From Bacteroidales bacterium (GTDB lineage: Bacteria; Bacteroidota; Bacteroidia; Bacteroidales; UBA10428): DNA of 64,000 nucleotides. The position numbers and the translations under genes were made by a program. Positions within the stretch are counted from its first letter, which is position 1. Each line of letters opens with the position of its first letter. Under the pieces are notes generated by a model that saw nothing but the letters and a program-made list of their open reading frames with translations, was not told the origin of the DNA and did not search any database. The stretch spans positions 1 through 64,000 of the forward strand of contig JAFGGU010000074.1 of assembly GCA_016930375.1 (NCBI GenBank), written 5' to 3'. Below, in pieces: positions 1 to 9,157 of this stretch.

Positions 1-1754
1 CCAATCCATAAGTTACCCAAACGGTCCTGGTATATATCGTAAATCCATCCGCCAAAGAGTCCGTTTTTAATATTCGTACCCGACATGAACCTGGTGAACA
101 TTCCGGTTTTCTCATTTAACCGGCATAAGCCATTTCTTGTACCGGCCCATATCTGCCCTGTATGGTCCTCAATAATTTTGAATACGTCATTATTGCTCAG
201 GCTGGTACTGTCATCGGGGTCGCTCCTGAAATGTTTGAAAGTATTGGTCTTCCTGTCAAATCTGTCCATGCCGTTTCCCATGGTCCCAATCCACAAAAAG
301 CCTTTTTTGTCTTCCAGTATGGTCCATACATTATTCCCGCAAAGGCTGTTGGAATTCTTTGCGTTGTGCCTGTAATGTGTATACTGTTTGGTTTTCCAAT
401 TTAACCTGGACATCCCTTCCAGGTAAGTGCCGATCCACAAATCGTCGTTTCTGTCCCTGAAAATTTCAGTGACAACATCACCCTGTATTGAATTAAGGTT
501 GCCTTTCTCAGCAACAATGTTCTTGACTTTATAAGTCTTCGGATGGATAATATCAATCCCCATTCCGTCGGTACCAATCCATATGTTTTTGTCTTTATCT
601 TCACAAATGGTCAATACGGAGTTACGGCTGTTCATCGACTCAACAGGATCAACCAGATCCTTGTATTGCAAAAATTTGTTGGAATACTCACTCAAAATAT
701 TGACGCCATTGCTAAAACTTGCAATCCATATTGTCCCATCCCGTGATATATACATAGGGCCAAGCTGATCATTACTTAATGATGCTTGGCTAAGGTCTGA
801 GTGGTTATAATAAGTAAAGGTACCCGTAGATTTATCATAAACATTCAATCCGCCATGATCAATGGCCACAAAAATTTCCTCTTTCCCCACTTCAAGTAAG
901 GAGGAAACTGAATTTGAGGTAAGATGGCGGTTTGTATTGCCTTCTACAAAATGTTGAAAAGTATTTTTTACCTGATCGTAAAAGTACAGGCCATTCTCGG
1001 TACCAAACCATACGTTGTTTTCTAAATCCACCAATACCTTTGCATAACCAATATGATACAGATCCATGTAATGGTCATACAATTTAAAACTATGTCCGAT
1101 TCCGGTCTTTGCATCAAACCTGGTCAGAATTCCTTCCTGGGACCCAATCCACAGGTAGCCATTTTTATCTTCAGCTATGGAGTTGATGAAATTGCTGCCT
1201 ATACCTGATTGATTCAGGGTATCGTGCTGGTAATAAAAAAATGAGTCACTTTCGCGGTTGTACAAATTTAGTCCTCCGCCTGCTGTGCCAATCCATAAGT
1301 TTTTTCTTGAATCCTCAAAAACCGTCCTGATATTATTGCTGCTGATTGAACCTGCGATATCGGGATCTGATGAATATTTGAGAAAGATTTCCTTTTCCCC
1401 GTCAAACAGGTTAAGACCACTATAACCGTTACCTATCCAAAAAGATCCATAACTGTCTTCCAGCATATCCACAACGAAATTCGAAGCAATAGAAAGCGTA
1501 TCCTCCGTAATATGCTGATATACTGTAAACTTGTGGCCATCATATTTATTTAGCCCCATATCTGTTCCAAACCACATAAAACCCATCTTATCCTGGTAAA
1601 TTTCATGCACAATACCATTGGATAATCCGTCCTCCACTGTCAAATGCTCGAAAAGTAAGGATTTGCTCTGAGAACCGGCAGGTTGTGATGCTGAAACCAA
1701 CAAATAAAAAGTACTGATGAAGAACAAATATTGTTTATGAAAGCGCAATTTCAT
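1..1754 (-). CDS. Two-component-regulator propeller protein, N-terminal part (runs off the window)
   Basis: The reading frame starts at an ATG at 1754 and stays open in the parts I translated, including the first and last stretches, to the window edge, so about 584 residues are visible and the C-terminus is missing. It begins with a signal peptide (KLRFHKQYLFFISTFYLLVS). Repeated propeller-blade motifs follow, of the form ED..G.LWIG...GLN, for example YQDKMGFMWFGTDMGLNKYDG shortened around MWFGTDMGLN, and DSYGSFWIGN. This is the Reg_prop beta-propeller of hybrid two-component regulators (HTCS) and related periplasmic sensors in Bacteroidota. The output domain is outside the window, so it could be a histidine kinase/AraC hybrid, a SpoIIE phosphatase (as in the gene at 46904-50068) or a plain kinase. 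Sensor role is inferred from the family; no ligand can be named. Confidence 0.85.
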   Translation of the reverse strand, partial: MKLRFHKQYLFFISTFYLLVSASQPAGSQSKSLLFEHLTVEDGLSNGIVHEIYQDKMGFMWFGTDMGLNKYDGHKFTVYQHITEDTLSIASNFVVDMLEDSYGSFWIGNGYSGLNLFDGEKEIFLKYSSDPDIAGSISSNNIRTVFEDSRKNLWIGTAGGGLNLYNRESDSFFYYQHDTLNQSGIGSNFINSIAEDKNGYLWIGSQEGILTRFDAKTGIGHSFKLYDHYMDLYHIGYAKVLVDLENNVWFGTENGLYFYDQVKNTFQHFVEGNTNRHLTSNSVSSLLEVGKEEIFVAIDHGGLNVYDKSTGTFTYYNHSDLSQASLSNDQLGPMYISRDGTIWIASFSNGVNILSEYSNKFLQYKDLVDPVESMNSRNSVLTICEDKDKNIWIGTDGMGIDIIHPKTYKVKNIVAEKGNLNSIQGDVVTEIFRDRNDDLWIGTYLEGMSRLNWKTKQYTHYRHNAKNSNSLCGNNVWTILEDKKGFLWIGTMGNGMDRFDRKTNTFKHFRSDPDDSTSLSNNDVFKIIEDHTGQIWAGTRNGLCRLNEKTGMFTRFMSGTNIKNGLFGGWIYDIYQDRLGNLWI

Positions 1755-1856
1755 CGTAATATTTGTTTTGGGAACTGAATTTTCTTATTTCTATAAATTT
1801 AGCTTTATTTTGTCAGAAAATGCTGATTTAAGTTGCGGTTTGTTTAATTTAACACC

Positions 1857-2720
1857 ATGGCTTGGGTAAACTATCATTCTCATTCCCTCTATTGCGACGG
1901 AAAAGCTTTTCCTGAAGACTATGTAAATCAGGCTGTTGAAAAGGGATTCCCGGCATGGGGATATTCCTCACATGCACCTGTTCCCTTTGCATCCATGTGG
2001 AACATGCCTTCTGAAAAGCTCCCGGAATACCTGGAGGAGCTGACCCGGATAAAATCTGATTACTCCGGCAAGATACAGGTTTATAAGGGACTGGAAATAG
2101 ATTATATCGAAGGTTTATGGGGCAGCCGGCAATCGGGACTGATCAATCTTCCCATTGATTTTACGATTGGTTCCGTACATTATATCGGACAACTTCCCGA
2201 TGGTTCTCATTTCTGCTTTGATGGTCAGCCTGAGGGATTTTTCAAGGGAATCGAACTGCTCTACCAAAATGATTTCAGGAAGGCGATCACAACCTATTAC
2301 CAGGCTGAGATGCGAATGGCTGAAGTTGACAATCCTGACATCATCGGTCATATGGATAAGATTAAGATGCACAATGCTTTCCGTCCCTATCTGAATGAAG
2401 AAGAAAAATGGTATGTCAGTCTGGTGGAAGAAACCCTCGAAGTCATCCGGCAGAAGGGAAATATGGTTGAAGTGAATACTCGGGGATTGTACAAACACAT
2501 GCCTCCCCTGCTCTATCCGGGAAAATGGGTGCTGGAACGCATTCACAGAAAAAAAATACCCATACTGCTGAATTCGGATTCACATCATCCCGATGAAATC
2601 GATTCAGGATTCGCATATGCTGCAGAACTGCTGCTCGGGATTGGATTTCAGTCGCTCAGGGTGCTGATTGACGGCAAGTGGCAGGACAAAGCTTTTGACA
2701 AAAACGGGCTTCTATTTTAA
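1857..2720 (+). CDS. PHP-family histidinol-phosphatase-like phosphoesterase (HisJ type)
   Basis: A 287-residue protein of the PHP metallophosphoesterase family. The N-terminal motif NYHSHSLYCDG carries the metal-binding H-x-H. Further typical elements are GLEIDYIEG, the GSVHYI segment, GHMDKIKM and the C-terminal NSDSHHPDEI motif, which together supply the trinuclear metal site. Length matches HisJ-type histidinol phosphatases (about 260-290 residues), which hydrolyse L-histidinol phosphate in histidine synthesis. No other his genes are nearby, so the exact substrate is inferred from family resemblance and could be another phosphomonoester. It is divergent from the propeller sensor gene, with a 102-base gap. 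Confidence 0.82.
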   Translation: MAWVNYHSHSLYCDGKAFPEDYVNQAVEKGFPAWGYSSHAPVPFASMWNMPSEKLPEYLEELTRIKSDYSGKIQVYKGLEIDYIEGLWGSRQSGLINLPIDFTIGSVHYIGQLPDGSHFCFDGQPEGFFKGIELLYQNDFRKAITTYYQAEMRMAEVDNPDIIGHMDKIKMHNAFRPYLNEEEKWYVSLVEETLEVIRQKGNMVEVNTRGLYKHMPPLLYPGKWVLERIHRKKIPILLNSDSHHPDEIDSGFAYAAELLLGIGFQSLRVLIDGKWQDKAFDKNGLLF

Positions 2721-2730
2721 CCCGTCTGAT

Positions 2731-3201
2731 TTACCGGGAATCAGCCGTTATCGGTTGTCCCACTTCATTGTAGTACAACCACTCACCGGTACGCTTGTTG
2801 TTTTCAAATCGGCCTTTCTCCCGGATCTTGCCACTGGTATATAAGGATACATACAATCCGTCTAACATATCATCTTTGTAATTGGCCTCAACCGTCTTAT
2901 GCCCCTGTTCATCCCAGAATTCCCATTTGCCTGAAATCATACCCATTTCATAGCATCCTGTCCGGCGGAGTTGTCCGTTTTTATACCAGGCAGTCGCTTT
3001 GCCATTCAAAATCCCGTTTTTATAGGTGAATTCTTCCTTCACCAGACTGGTATCAGTGAATACAACGAGGCACCTGCCCGTGAAAGGCTTCGTGCTCCGG
3101 TCGGTATAAAAAATATCTGTTTTGATCTCAGCCTCTGTGATGGTGACTTTTCCTGCGCAGGCAGTTGCCACCAGCATCCATATGAATAGTCCCTTCTTCA
3201 T
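2731..3201 (-). CDS. Small MORN/YwqK-like repeat protein, probable lipoprotein
   Basis: A 156-residue protein with an N-terminal hydrophobic segment and a possible lipobox (VATAC), suggesting export and lipid anchoring. The body is a run of MORN-like repeats such as YKNGILNGKATAWY, YKDDMLDGLYVSLY and ENNKRTGEWLYYN, the pattern found in proteins often labelled YwqK-family antitoxins. No toxin partner lies next to it, so I would not infer a toxin-antitoxin role. It converges on the PHP gene with a 10-base gap. Function unknown; MORN-like repeats often mediate membrane or protein contacts. Confidence 0.7.
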   Translation of the reverse strand: MKKGLFIWMLVATACAGKVTITEAEIKTDIFYTDRSTKPFTGRCLVVFTDTSLVKEEFTYKNGILNGKATAWYKNGQLRRTGCYEMGMISGKWEFWDEQGHKTVEANYKDDMLDGLYVSLYTSGKIREKGRFENNKRTGEWLYYNEVGQPITADSR

Positions 3202-3333
3202 GGCGCAAATCTGACGTTAATAGTAATGTTTCAATTCTATTAACGCCAATTTGCCGATCCGGGTTAAGTTTTGTTGATGAACCCGGAATTATTACCAATG
3301 AATTCATGAAATGAATGGACAAAAGATACCTGG

Positions 3334-3777
3334 CTATTTGTTGAGTTCCGCTTCGCGCGTCCAGTCCTCAGCCCGGCCGACAAATTTCATTCCCAGCACA
3401 TATCCTTTCAGGGTCATGACTTTGTCATTGTCCTCGAACCACATATAGCAATCATAGGTCTTACCATTATCCGGGTCATAAACGGTACCGCCTTCCCATC
3501 TTTTTTTACTTTCGTTGTAATTAAAATCTTTCAGGATCGTTAGTCCCCAGATCTTTTTGTCGCGCTGACCAACATCGGGATTGTTCACATCCAGCTTATC
3601 TTTCTCCGTTTCGAGCCATTCAACTTTACCATAGTACTTGCCATTGGTGGCCTTGAAAATCCTCACCTGTGAAGTTCCCTTGGCAGGCTTCCAGATCCCG
3701 ATTATTTTATCAGCCTGGCTAAAAACGGTGGATGCGGCAAAAAACAGGCAGGCCATGAAAAGAATGCTTTTCTTCAT
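3334..3777 (-). CDS. DUF2147 family exported protein
   Basis: A 147-residue protein with a clear signal peptide (KKSILFMACLFFAASTVFSQ). The mature part matches the DUF2147 pattern: an N-terminal IIGIWKPAKGTSQVRIFK, then YYGKVEWL, IWGLTILKDF, WEGGTVYDPDNGKTYDC and LKGYVLGMKFVGRAEDWTR. This is a small all-beta, lipocalin-like domain that is common in Bacteroidota and Proteobacteria envelopes and has no established biochemical role. The start is supported by the signal peptide. It may share a transcript with the upstream folA, 34 bases away. Confidence 0.85.
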   Translation of the reverse strand: MKKSILFMACLFFAASTVFSQADKIIGIWKPAKGTSQVRIFKATNGKYYGKVEWLETEKDKLDVNNPDVGQRDKKIWGLTILKDFNYNESKKRWEGGTVYDPDNGKTYDCYMWFEDNDKVMTLKGYVLGMKFVGRAEDWTREAELNK

Positions 3778-3811
3778 ATTGAATTAATTTTATGGGTAAT
3801 ACGGACTAAAG

Positions 3812-4306
3812 TTAATCTTTTCTCTGTAAAACAATGAACTCGTAAGTGAAATCATGTTCCCCTTCATTCTCAGGAACCATCCTTGAGATCTCTTCCCATT
3901 CATCAGGAACTATTTCCGGAAAATAAGTGTCAGCATCAAAGGATTTATGAACCAGGGTCAGATAGAGCCTGGAAGTGTAAGGCAGAAACTGCCGGTAAAC
4001 CGAAGCTCCTCCGATGACAAAGTTCTCCCGGTCCTCATCGCAATGGCGGATGGCCTCATCGATTGAATTAACCATCTCACATCCTTCATACCTGTCATTC
4101 GGGTTATCAGAAATGACAAGGTTCCTGCGGTTTCTGAGCGGACCTCCGGGGAGAGACAGGAAGGTATTCTTCCCCATGATTACAGTATGCCCGGCCGTGA
4201 TCTTCCTGAACCATTTCATGTCGGCGGGTATATGCCACAGCAGCTTGTTATCCTTTCCAATGGCTCTGTTGTCAGCGATAGCTACAATGATCGATATTTT
4301 TTTCAT
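3812..4306 (-). CDS. folA: Dihydrofolate reductase
   Basis: A 164-residue enzyme that reduces dihydrofolate to tetrahydrofolate with NADPH, regenerating the cofactor oxidised by thymidylate synthase. The frame could start further upstream, but the family N-terminus KKISIIVAIADNRAIGK fixes the ATG at 4306. Visible motifs are KLLWHIPADMKWFR with the catalytic acid at Asp29, TAGHTVIMGKNTF (cofactor site), RNLVIS, and FVIGGASVYRQFLP with the conserved GG turn. It lies 10 bases downstream of thyA, and this folA-thyA coupling is the common arrangement. Length is normal for a chromosomal DHFR, and nothing marks it as a resistance-type variant. Confidence 0.95.
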   Translation of the reverse strand: MKKISIIVAIADNRAIGKDNKLLWHIPADMKWFRKITAGHTVIMGKNTFLSLPGGPLRNRRNLVISDNPNDRYEGCEMVNSIDEAIRHCDEDRENFVIGGASVYRQFLPYTSRLYLTLVHKSFDADTYFPEIVPDEWEEISRMVPENEGEHDFTYEFIVLQRKD

Positions 4307-4316
4307 GGCCTTCCGG

Positions 4317-5111
4317 TTATACAGAGATAGCCCCCTTGATGTGCGGATGGGGATCGTAATTTTCAAGGGTAAAATCAGGATAGTCAAAACCATCAATATC
4401 CATAACTGCGGGATTTAAACGCATCACCGGAAGACTTCGGGGTTCGCGCTCAAGCTGCAACCTGACTTGCTCAAGATGATTTTTATAAATATGCGCATCT
4501 CCGAAGGTATGAACAAATTCACCGGGTTTCAGGCCGGTTACCTGCGCAACCATTAACAGTAAAAGTGAATAAGATGCAATATTGAAGGGAACACCTAGAA
4601 AAATATCAGCACTCCGCTGATAAAGCTGACAGGAAAGCCTGCCCCGGGCAACATAAAACTGAAAAAGAACGTGACAGGGGGGCAGAGCCATATTCTCAAG
4701 ATCAGCAACATTCCAGGCACTTACCAGGTGTCTCCGTGAATCAGGACTTTCCTGTATCGACCGGATGATCTGCCTGATCTGGTCAACAGATTTCCCGTCA
4801 TAACCCGGCCAGCTGCGCCATTGGTAACCATAGATGTGACCCAGGTTGCCCTCCTGATCTGCCCATTCGTTCCATATGTTCACATGATTTTCATTCAGAT
4901 ACCTGATGTTGGTATCCCCTTTCAGGAACCAGAGGAGCTCGTAGATAATGGATTTCAGATGGAGCTTTTTGGTTGTCATCAAAGGAAATCCCTCTCCCAG
5001 GTCAAACCGCATCTGATACCCGAAAATACTCAGTGTGCCTGTTCCGGTCCTGTCATTCTTTTCTGCGCCATTATCCAGTACGTGCTGAAGCAAGGTCAGG
5101 TATTGTTTCAT
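4317..5111 (-). CDS. thyA: Thymidylate synthase
   Basis: A 264-residue protein, the same length as the E. coli enzyme, which methylates dUMP to dTMP using methylene-tetrahydrofolate in the cytoplasm. The catalytic cysteine is Cys146 in [12 protein letters not shown]. Other signatures are [56 protein letters not shown] and the C-terminal [13 protein letters not shown]. It is the first gene of the thyA-folA pair. The 215 bases upstream, up to the start of the next gene on the plus strand, must hold both promoters; I see no certain promoter there. Confidence 0.97.
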   Translation of the reverse strand: MKQYLTLLQHVLDNGAEKNDRTGTGTLSIFGYQMRFDLGEGFPLMTTKKLHLKSIIYELLWFLKGDTNIRYLNENHVNIWNEWADQEGNLGHIYGYQWRSWPGYDGKSVDQIRQIIRSIQESPDSRRHLVSAWNVADLENMALPPCHVLFQFYVARGRLSCQLYQRSADIFLGVPFNIASYSLLLLMVAQVTGLKPGEFVHTFGDAHIYKNHLEQVRLQLEREPRSLPVMRLNPAVMDIDGFDYPDFTLENYDPHPHIKGAISV

Positions 5112-5326
5112 CAGGTAAAATTAAAATGAATTGAGGCGTAAAATTAATCAAGATATAACTATCCAAAAGAAGCAGCCCCATAAAGTTATTTACAGATGTT
5201 GATTTCTTTTAAGTTATTAACATTGAGGGGGCATCAAATTTTTAGTATTTTTAGCCGATATTTGATCAGCGAAAGTAAAATTCCTGATGTGTATCAACTT
5301 GAACGGTCACTAACCAATCTGATAAA

Positions 5327-6166
5327 GTGCGCTTCATCCATTGCCTGATTTTAATTGCCCTGTTTAGTTCAGTGGCATTTATTCCGGCTTCCGGTCAGTA
5401 CAACTTCACAGCCGACAACACGGAAGGCTGCACCCCCATGAAGGTAAAATATACATTTACAAGCACGGCAACTGCGGATACCATCACCAGTTTTTACTGG
5501 GATTTCGGCAATGGTGAAACCAGTAACCTCGAAGATCCCGATACTGTGGTTTACAGCGTTCCGGGCACTTTTACCCCGGCTTTGGTTTTTAACAGCCGGG
5601 CGGACCTGATGATCGTAAAACCCGACCTGATCACAGTGCATCATACGGTACCTGCTTTTTTCAGTTATTACGATTCATTGGCCTATAACATTTATGTATT
5701 CGAACATACCGAACCTCTGGATGCAGGAGTCACCTACACGTTTAATTGGAATATCGAGACCTTTCCTTTAAAGACAGGTCGCCGGCAGGTTGTGCAATTC
5801 CCGGAAGCTGACACGTTTAAGGTGATCCTCACGGTTTCAGATGATCTGGGATGTACAAGCACTTCGGAGCAGGATGTTTACGTTTTGGAAGAGCTCAGCG
5901 TACAGAATGTATTTACCCCGAATGACGACGGTTACAATGACTATTTTATGGTATCCAGCAATGGCGGATTTCCAATATCACTGCGAATTTTCACCCGGGC
6001 CGGAATCCTTGTTTATGAAACCGAAGGTACAACGCTTACCTGGGATGGCAGAACTGCATCAGGAATGGAGCTTAAACCGGGCATTTATTTTTACAGTATC
6101 AAAGCCTTGGAAGGAGATCCCAATAAGCGGTATTCGAAAGCAGGAGTTTTATATCTCTACAGATAA
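5327..6166 (+). CDS. PKD-domain protein with gliding-associated (T9SS type B) C-terminal domain
   Basis: A 279-residue secreted protein starting at GTG 5327, the first start candidate after an in-frame TGA at 5300, directly followed by a signal peptide (RFIHCLILIALFSSVAFIPASG). A PKD-like domain follows (SFYWDFGNGETSNLEDPDTV, VPGTFTPALVF), then a second Ig-like stretch (TYTFNWNIETFP). The C-terminal domain ENVFTPNDDGYNDYFMV-like segment (here QNVFTPNDDGYNDYF), TRAGILVYE, WDGRTASG and LKPGIYFYSI is the CHU_C/type-B sorting domain that directs export through the type IX secretion system. Role on the cell surface is inferred; no enzyme domain is present. Confidence 0.88.
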   Translation: MRFIHCLILIALFSSVAFIPASGQYNFTADNTEGCTPMKVKYTFTSTATADTITSFYWDFGNGETSNLEDPDTVVYSVPGTFTPALVFNSRADLMIVKPDLITVHHTVPAFFSYYDSLAYNIYVFEHTEPLDAGVTYTFNWNIETFPLKTGRRQVVQFPEADTFKVILTVSDDLGCTSTSEQDVYVLEELSVQNVFTPNDDGYNDYFMVSSNGGFPISLRIFTRAGILVYETEGTTLTWDGRTASGMELKPGIYFYSIKALEGDPNKRYSKAGVLYLYR

Positions 6167-6178
6167 GCCAACGTAATC

Positions 6179-6206
6179 AGTCACCTGTCACCAGTCAACA
6201 GTCACA
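6179..6206. repeat. Four heptamer tandem repeats flush with the patatin start codon
   Basis: Four consecutive 7-bp units with consensus AGTCACC (variants TGTCACC, AGTCAAC, AGTCACA). The last base of the fourth unit is the A of the ATG at 6206, so the array occupies the whole position where a ribosome-binding site would be. See the other 7-, 8- and 9-bp arrays at 9123, 43297, 43395, 55666, 58797 and 58831. Confidence 0.85.
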
Positions 6207-8491
6207 TGCACTTTATACCAGGTTTAAACAGGATAGTTTATTTTAGCATCATATGGCTGCTGGTTTGCTTTCACGGTAACCGGATAGATGCGCAAAATGC
6301 AGCCGGGGAAAGACCTAAAATAGGACTGGTACTGAGTGGCGGAGGAGCTAAGGGACTTGCGCATATCGGTGTGCTCAGGGTATTGGAAGAGGCTGGAATC
6401 AAACCTGATTACATCAGCGGAACCAGCATGGGAAGCATAGTAGGTGGACTTTATTCCATCGGTTATTCCGCCGAAGATCTTGCTGAACTGAATGCCAGCA
6501 TAAACTGGCCGGTATTGCTGACCGACAACATACCCCTGAGAAGTATTGCCTTTGATGAAAAACATGATTATAAACGTTTCCTGGTTGAACTTCCCATCCG
6601 GCATAAAAAGGTAATGTTGCCCTCAGGTGTGCTGGAGGGACAGAATCTGTCTCTCCTTTTATCGGGTTTGACCTGGCGAACGGCAGGCATTGATTCCTTT
6701 GACCATTTTACATATCCTTTCCGTTGCGTCGGTACCGATATTGTTAACGGTGAAATCGTGGAATTCAAGTCGGGAGACCTGGCCCTGGCCATGCGGGCCA
6801 GCATGGCAATTCCCAGTGTGTTTTCACCAGTAGTGCTCGACAGCAATAAGGTTGTTGTGGATGGCGGCGTCATCCGGAATTTCCCTGTGGATGAAGCGCT
6901 GCAAATGGGCGCAGATATTGTGATTGGAGTATATACTGGTTTCCAGGAAAAAGTTACCTATGAAGATCTCCGGTCGCTCGACAGGATACTGAGCAGATCC
7001 ACTGCCAGTTATGGCATTTATGACTCCCGTGAGCAAACCAAAAAGGTGGACCTGTTAATTACCCCGGATCTTTCCGGATTCTCATCGGCTGATTTTGGCA
7101 AAAACATCGAAATTGAAATAGCAGGAGAGATTGCCGCCAGGGAACATTTCAATGAATTGAAAGCACTGACCGACAGTCTGAAAACCTTTCATAATTACGT
7201 CAAGCCCTTGCCTCTGAAAGAAAAAGACAGCATTCTCATAACCCGGGTCTATGTCAATCAGCTGCAGTACAATGACCAAAGCCTCGCCTATGGCAAGCTC
7301 AATATCATGAGGAACAGCTATCTGACCAAGGATGAATTGCAGGCAGGCATTGAAAGGTTGTTCGGAACGCTGTATTTTGACAAGCTGACTTACAACTTTC
7401 AGAAAGAGGGAAATGGTTTTGTACTGAACATGAACGCCAGGGAAAAGCCACCTGCATCGCTCAGGTTTTCCGTGCATTACGATAACTTCTATGGCGCCGG
7501 TTTGGTGCTCAATTATACCAGGAGCAATTTTCTGATTTCAGGATCCAGGCTTACCATTGCGACTGATCTGAGTGAATATCCGCAGTTCCGCTTCTATTTC
7601 CGCAAGTATACCGGTCAAAGAATGAATATACTGGCCGGATTTGAAACCTACTTTGAATCCAACCTGATTCCGGGTTATCTCGAAGGTGAGGAAATAGGGT
7701 ATACCAAGCAGAACCACTTAACTTCAGTACTTTCTTTAAAAAACAGCCTTAGTCTGAATCAGATTGCCGGCATAGGTTTACTGCTCGATTATTCAGCAGT
7801 ATATCCCAGCAAGGCTATGCAGGCTTTGTACCCTGAAGCTTTTAATTATACAAGATACGGATATACCGGTTTCGGTTTATTAGCCACCTATGGATTAAAC
7901 ACCCTGGATGATAATCTTTATCCTTTCGAAGGAACCCTGGTAGATATCAATCTGAAAGGCATCTACAATCCCCAATTAAGTCTCAGGTATTTGTCGGATA
8001 CCATTGATACCAAGCCCAGCCTGGAATCCTTCGGTAAACTCAGCATTAGTTTCGATAATTACAAGCCCCTCAGTCCAAAACTCAATTACAATGTTGGATT
8101 CTCGCTTGGTCTGAGTACCGATGAATACATCGCTTCCGACTATTTTTTTGTGGGGGGACATAAAAACAACCTGCGGCGAAATCAGATTGCTTTTGTCGGC
8201 TATAACCTGGGTGAAGTGGTAGCCACCAATTTTATGCGGTTTAAACTTGGAATGAATTACCGGCTTTATCCGAATCTGCAGTTCGAAATCCTGGGCAATG
8301 CATTGCTGGCGTCAGACAACTTTGAACACCTTACCGACGCTCTTTTTACCTTCGACAAAGATGCCTTACACGTGGGATATGGTGGCGGATTCAGCTACAA
8401 AACGCCTTTCGGGCCCATCAGCATATTCCTTGCAGGAGCCAATAAAGTTAAATCACTCACCTGGTATATCAGTCTGGGATATTCCTTCTGA
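6206..8491 (+). CDS. Patatin-like phospholipase with POTRA and outer-membrane beta-barrel (PlpD type)
   Basis: A 761-residue protein with a signal peptide (to about residue 30), a patatin lipase domain (about 37-330), a POTRA-like stretch (about 345-420) and a C-terminal BamA/TamA-like barrel (about 425-761) ending in aromatic Phe. The oxyanion-hole motif is LVLSGGGAKGLAHIG, the nucleophile is Ser74 in GTSMGS, and the catalytic Asp is Asp219 in VDGG. This matches type Vd autotransporters (PlpD), in which the barrel anchors or secretes the lipase. Predicted phospholipase A activity at the cell surface is inferred from the intact dyad. Its stop shares a TGATCA with the convergent sodB stop. Confidence 0.9.
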   Translation: MHFIPGLNRIVYFSIIWLLVCFHGNRIDAQNAAGERPKIGLVLSGGGAKGLAHIGVLRVLEEAGIKPDYISGTSMGSIVGGLYSIGYSAEDLAELNASINWPVLLTDNIPLRSIAFDEKHDYKRFLVELPIRHKKVMLPSGVLEGQNLSLLLSGLTWRTAGIDSFDHFTYPFRCVGTDIVNGEIVEFKSGDLALAMRASMAIPSVFSPVVLDSNKVVVDGGVIRNFPVDEALQMGADIVIGVYTGFQEKVTYEDLRSLDRILSRSTASYGIYDSREQTKKVDLLITPDLSGFSSADFGKNIEIEIAGEIAAREHFNELKALTDSLKTFHNYVKPLPLKEKDSILITRVYVNQLQYNDQSLAYGKLNIMRNSYLTKDELQAGIERLFGTLYFDKLTYNFQKEGNGFVLNMNAREKPPASLRFSVHYDNFYGAGLVLNYTRSNFLISGSRLTIATDLSEYPQFRFYFRKYTGQRMNILAGFETYFESNLIPGYLEGEEIGYTKQNHLTSVLSLKNSLSLNQIAGIGLLLDYSAVYPSKAMQALYPEAFNYTRYGYTGFGLLATYGLNTLDDNLYPFEGTLVDINLKGIYNPQLSLRYLSDTIDTKPSLESFGKLSISFDNYKPLSPKLNYNVGFSLGLSTDEYIASDYFFVGGHKNNLRRNQIAFVGYNLGEVVATNFMRFKLGMNYRLYPNLQFEILGNALLASDNFEHLTDALFTFDKDALHVGYGGGFSYKTPFGPISIFLAGANKVKSLTWYISLGYSF

Positions 8492-9067
8492 TCAATATCT
8501 TTTGTCTATAATTTCCCAATCGAGAATATTCCACAATGCCTGAACATAATCAGGCCGCTTGTTCTGGTAATCCAGATAATAGGCATGTTCCCAAACGTCG
8601 CAGGTCAACAGGGGAACCAGTCCTTTCCGCATGGGATTTCCGGCATTCAGCTCCTGGACAATTTCCAGCGATCCGTCAGGCTTTTTCACCAGCCATGCCC
8701 ATCCCGATCCGAAAAGTGTAACTGATGATTTGGCAAATTGTTCCTTGAAACTACTGAAAGAATTAAATGATTTGTTGATGGCAGTTGCCAGAGAACCGGA
8801 AGGCTCGCGGAGTCCCGAAGGTGAGAAACTCTCAAAATAAAATGTATGGTTCCATACCTGGGCCGCGTTGTTGAATATTCCGCCATCAGCCTCTTTGATA
8901 ATCTGCTCCAATGTCGCTGTTTCAAATTTTGTGCCCGGTACCAGATTATTTAGATTATTCACATAGGCCTGGTGGTGTTTGCCATAATGGAAATCAATGG
9001 TCTGCTTTGAAATATAAGGCTGCAGAGCATCAGGGGCATAAGAAAGCTTCGGTATTTCAAACGGCAT
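8492..9067 (-). CDS. sodB: Superoxide dismutase, Fe-type by sequence
   Basis: A 191-residue Fe/Mn-family superoxide dismutase converting superoxide to hydrogen peroxide and oxygen. The start at 9067 is chosen because the family N-terminus PFEIPKLSYAPDALQPYIS begins there. Metal ligands are His27, His74, Asp157 and His161. The outer-sphere residue that tracks metal choice is Gln70 in NNAAQVWNHTFYF, with Ala143 at the other diagnostic site, a pattern typical of iron enzymes. It follows the Mn-type paralogue at 9156-9752 in the same direction, with an 88-base gap containing a heptamer array. Metal identity is inferred, not shown. Confidence 0.92.
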   Translation of the reverse strand: MPFEIPKLSYAPDALQPYISKQTIDFHYGKHHQAYVNNLNNLVPGTKFETATLEQIIKEADGGIFNNAAQVWNHTFYFESFSPSGLREPSGSLATAINKSFNSFSSFKEQFAKSSVTLFGSGWAWLVKKPDGSLEIVQELNAGNPMRKGLVPLLTCDVWEHAYYLDYQNKRPDYVQALWNILDWEIIDKRY

Positions 9068-9122
9068 GGTTGTGGGTTTTAAGTTAATAGTACCCACAAG
9101 GTACAAAATTTCTTATCAACTT

Positions 9123-9157
9123 ACAACCTACAACCTACAACCTACAACCTACAACTT
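9123..9157. repeat. Five heptamer tandem repeats (ACAACCT) between the two SOD genes
   Basis: Four perfect ACAACCT units plus a fifth, ACAACTT, in strict 7-bp register. The final unit overlaps the stop codon (TAA, read from 9158 to 9156) of the upstream SOD gene, so the array begins right at the end of that coding region. A related word, CTACAAC, forms the array at 43395-43436. Confidence 0.92.

Noticed and set aside
2731-3201. Toxin-antitoxin system suggested by YwqK-type repeats
   Set aside because: No partner toxin gene is adjacent and the protein appears to be exported; the family name alone is not evidence.
8489-8494. TGATCA shared by two convergent stop codons as a regulatory palindrome
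   Set aside because: It is simply two opposed TGA codons that abut; no further symmetry around it.
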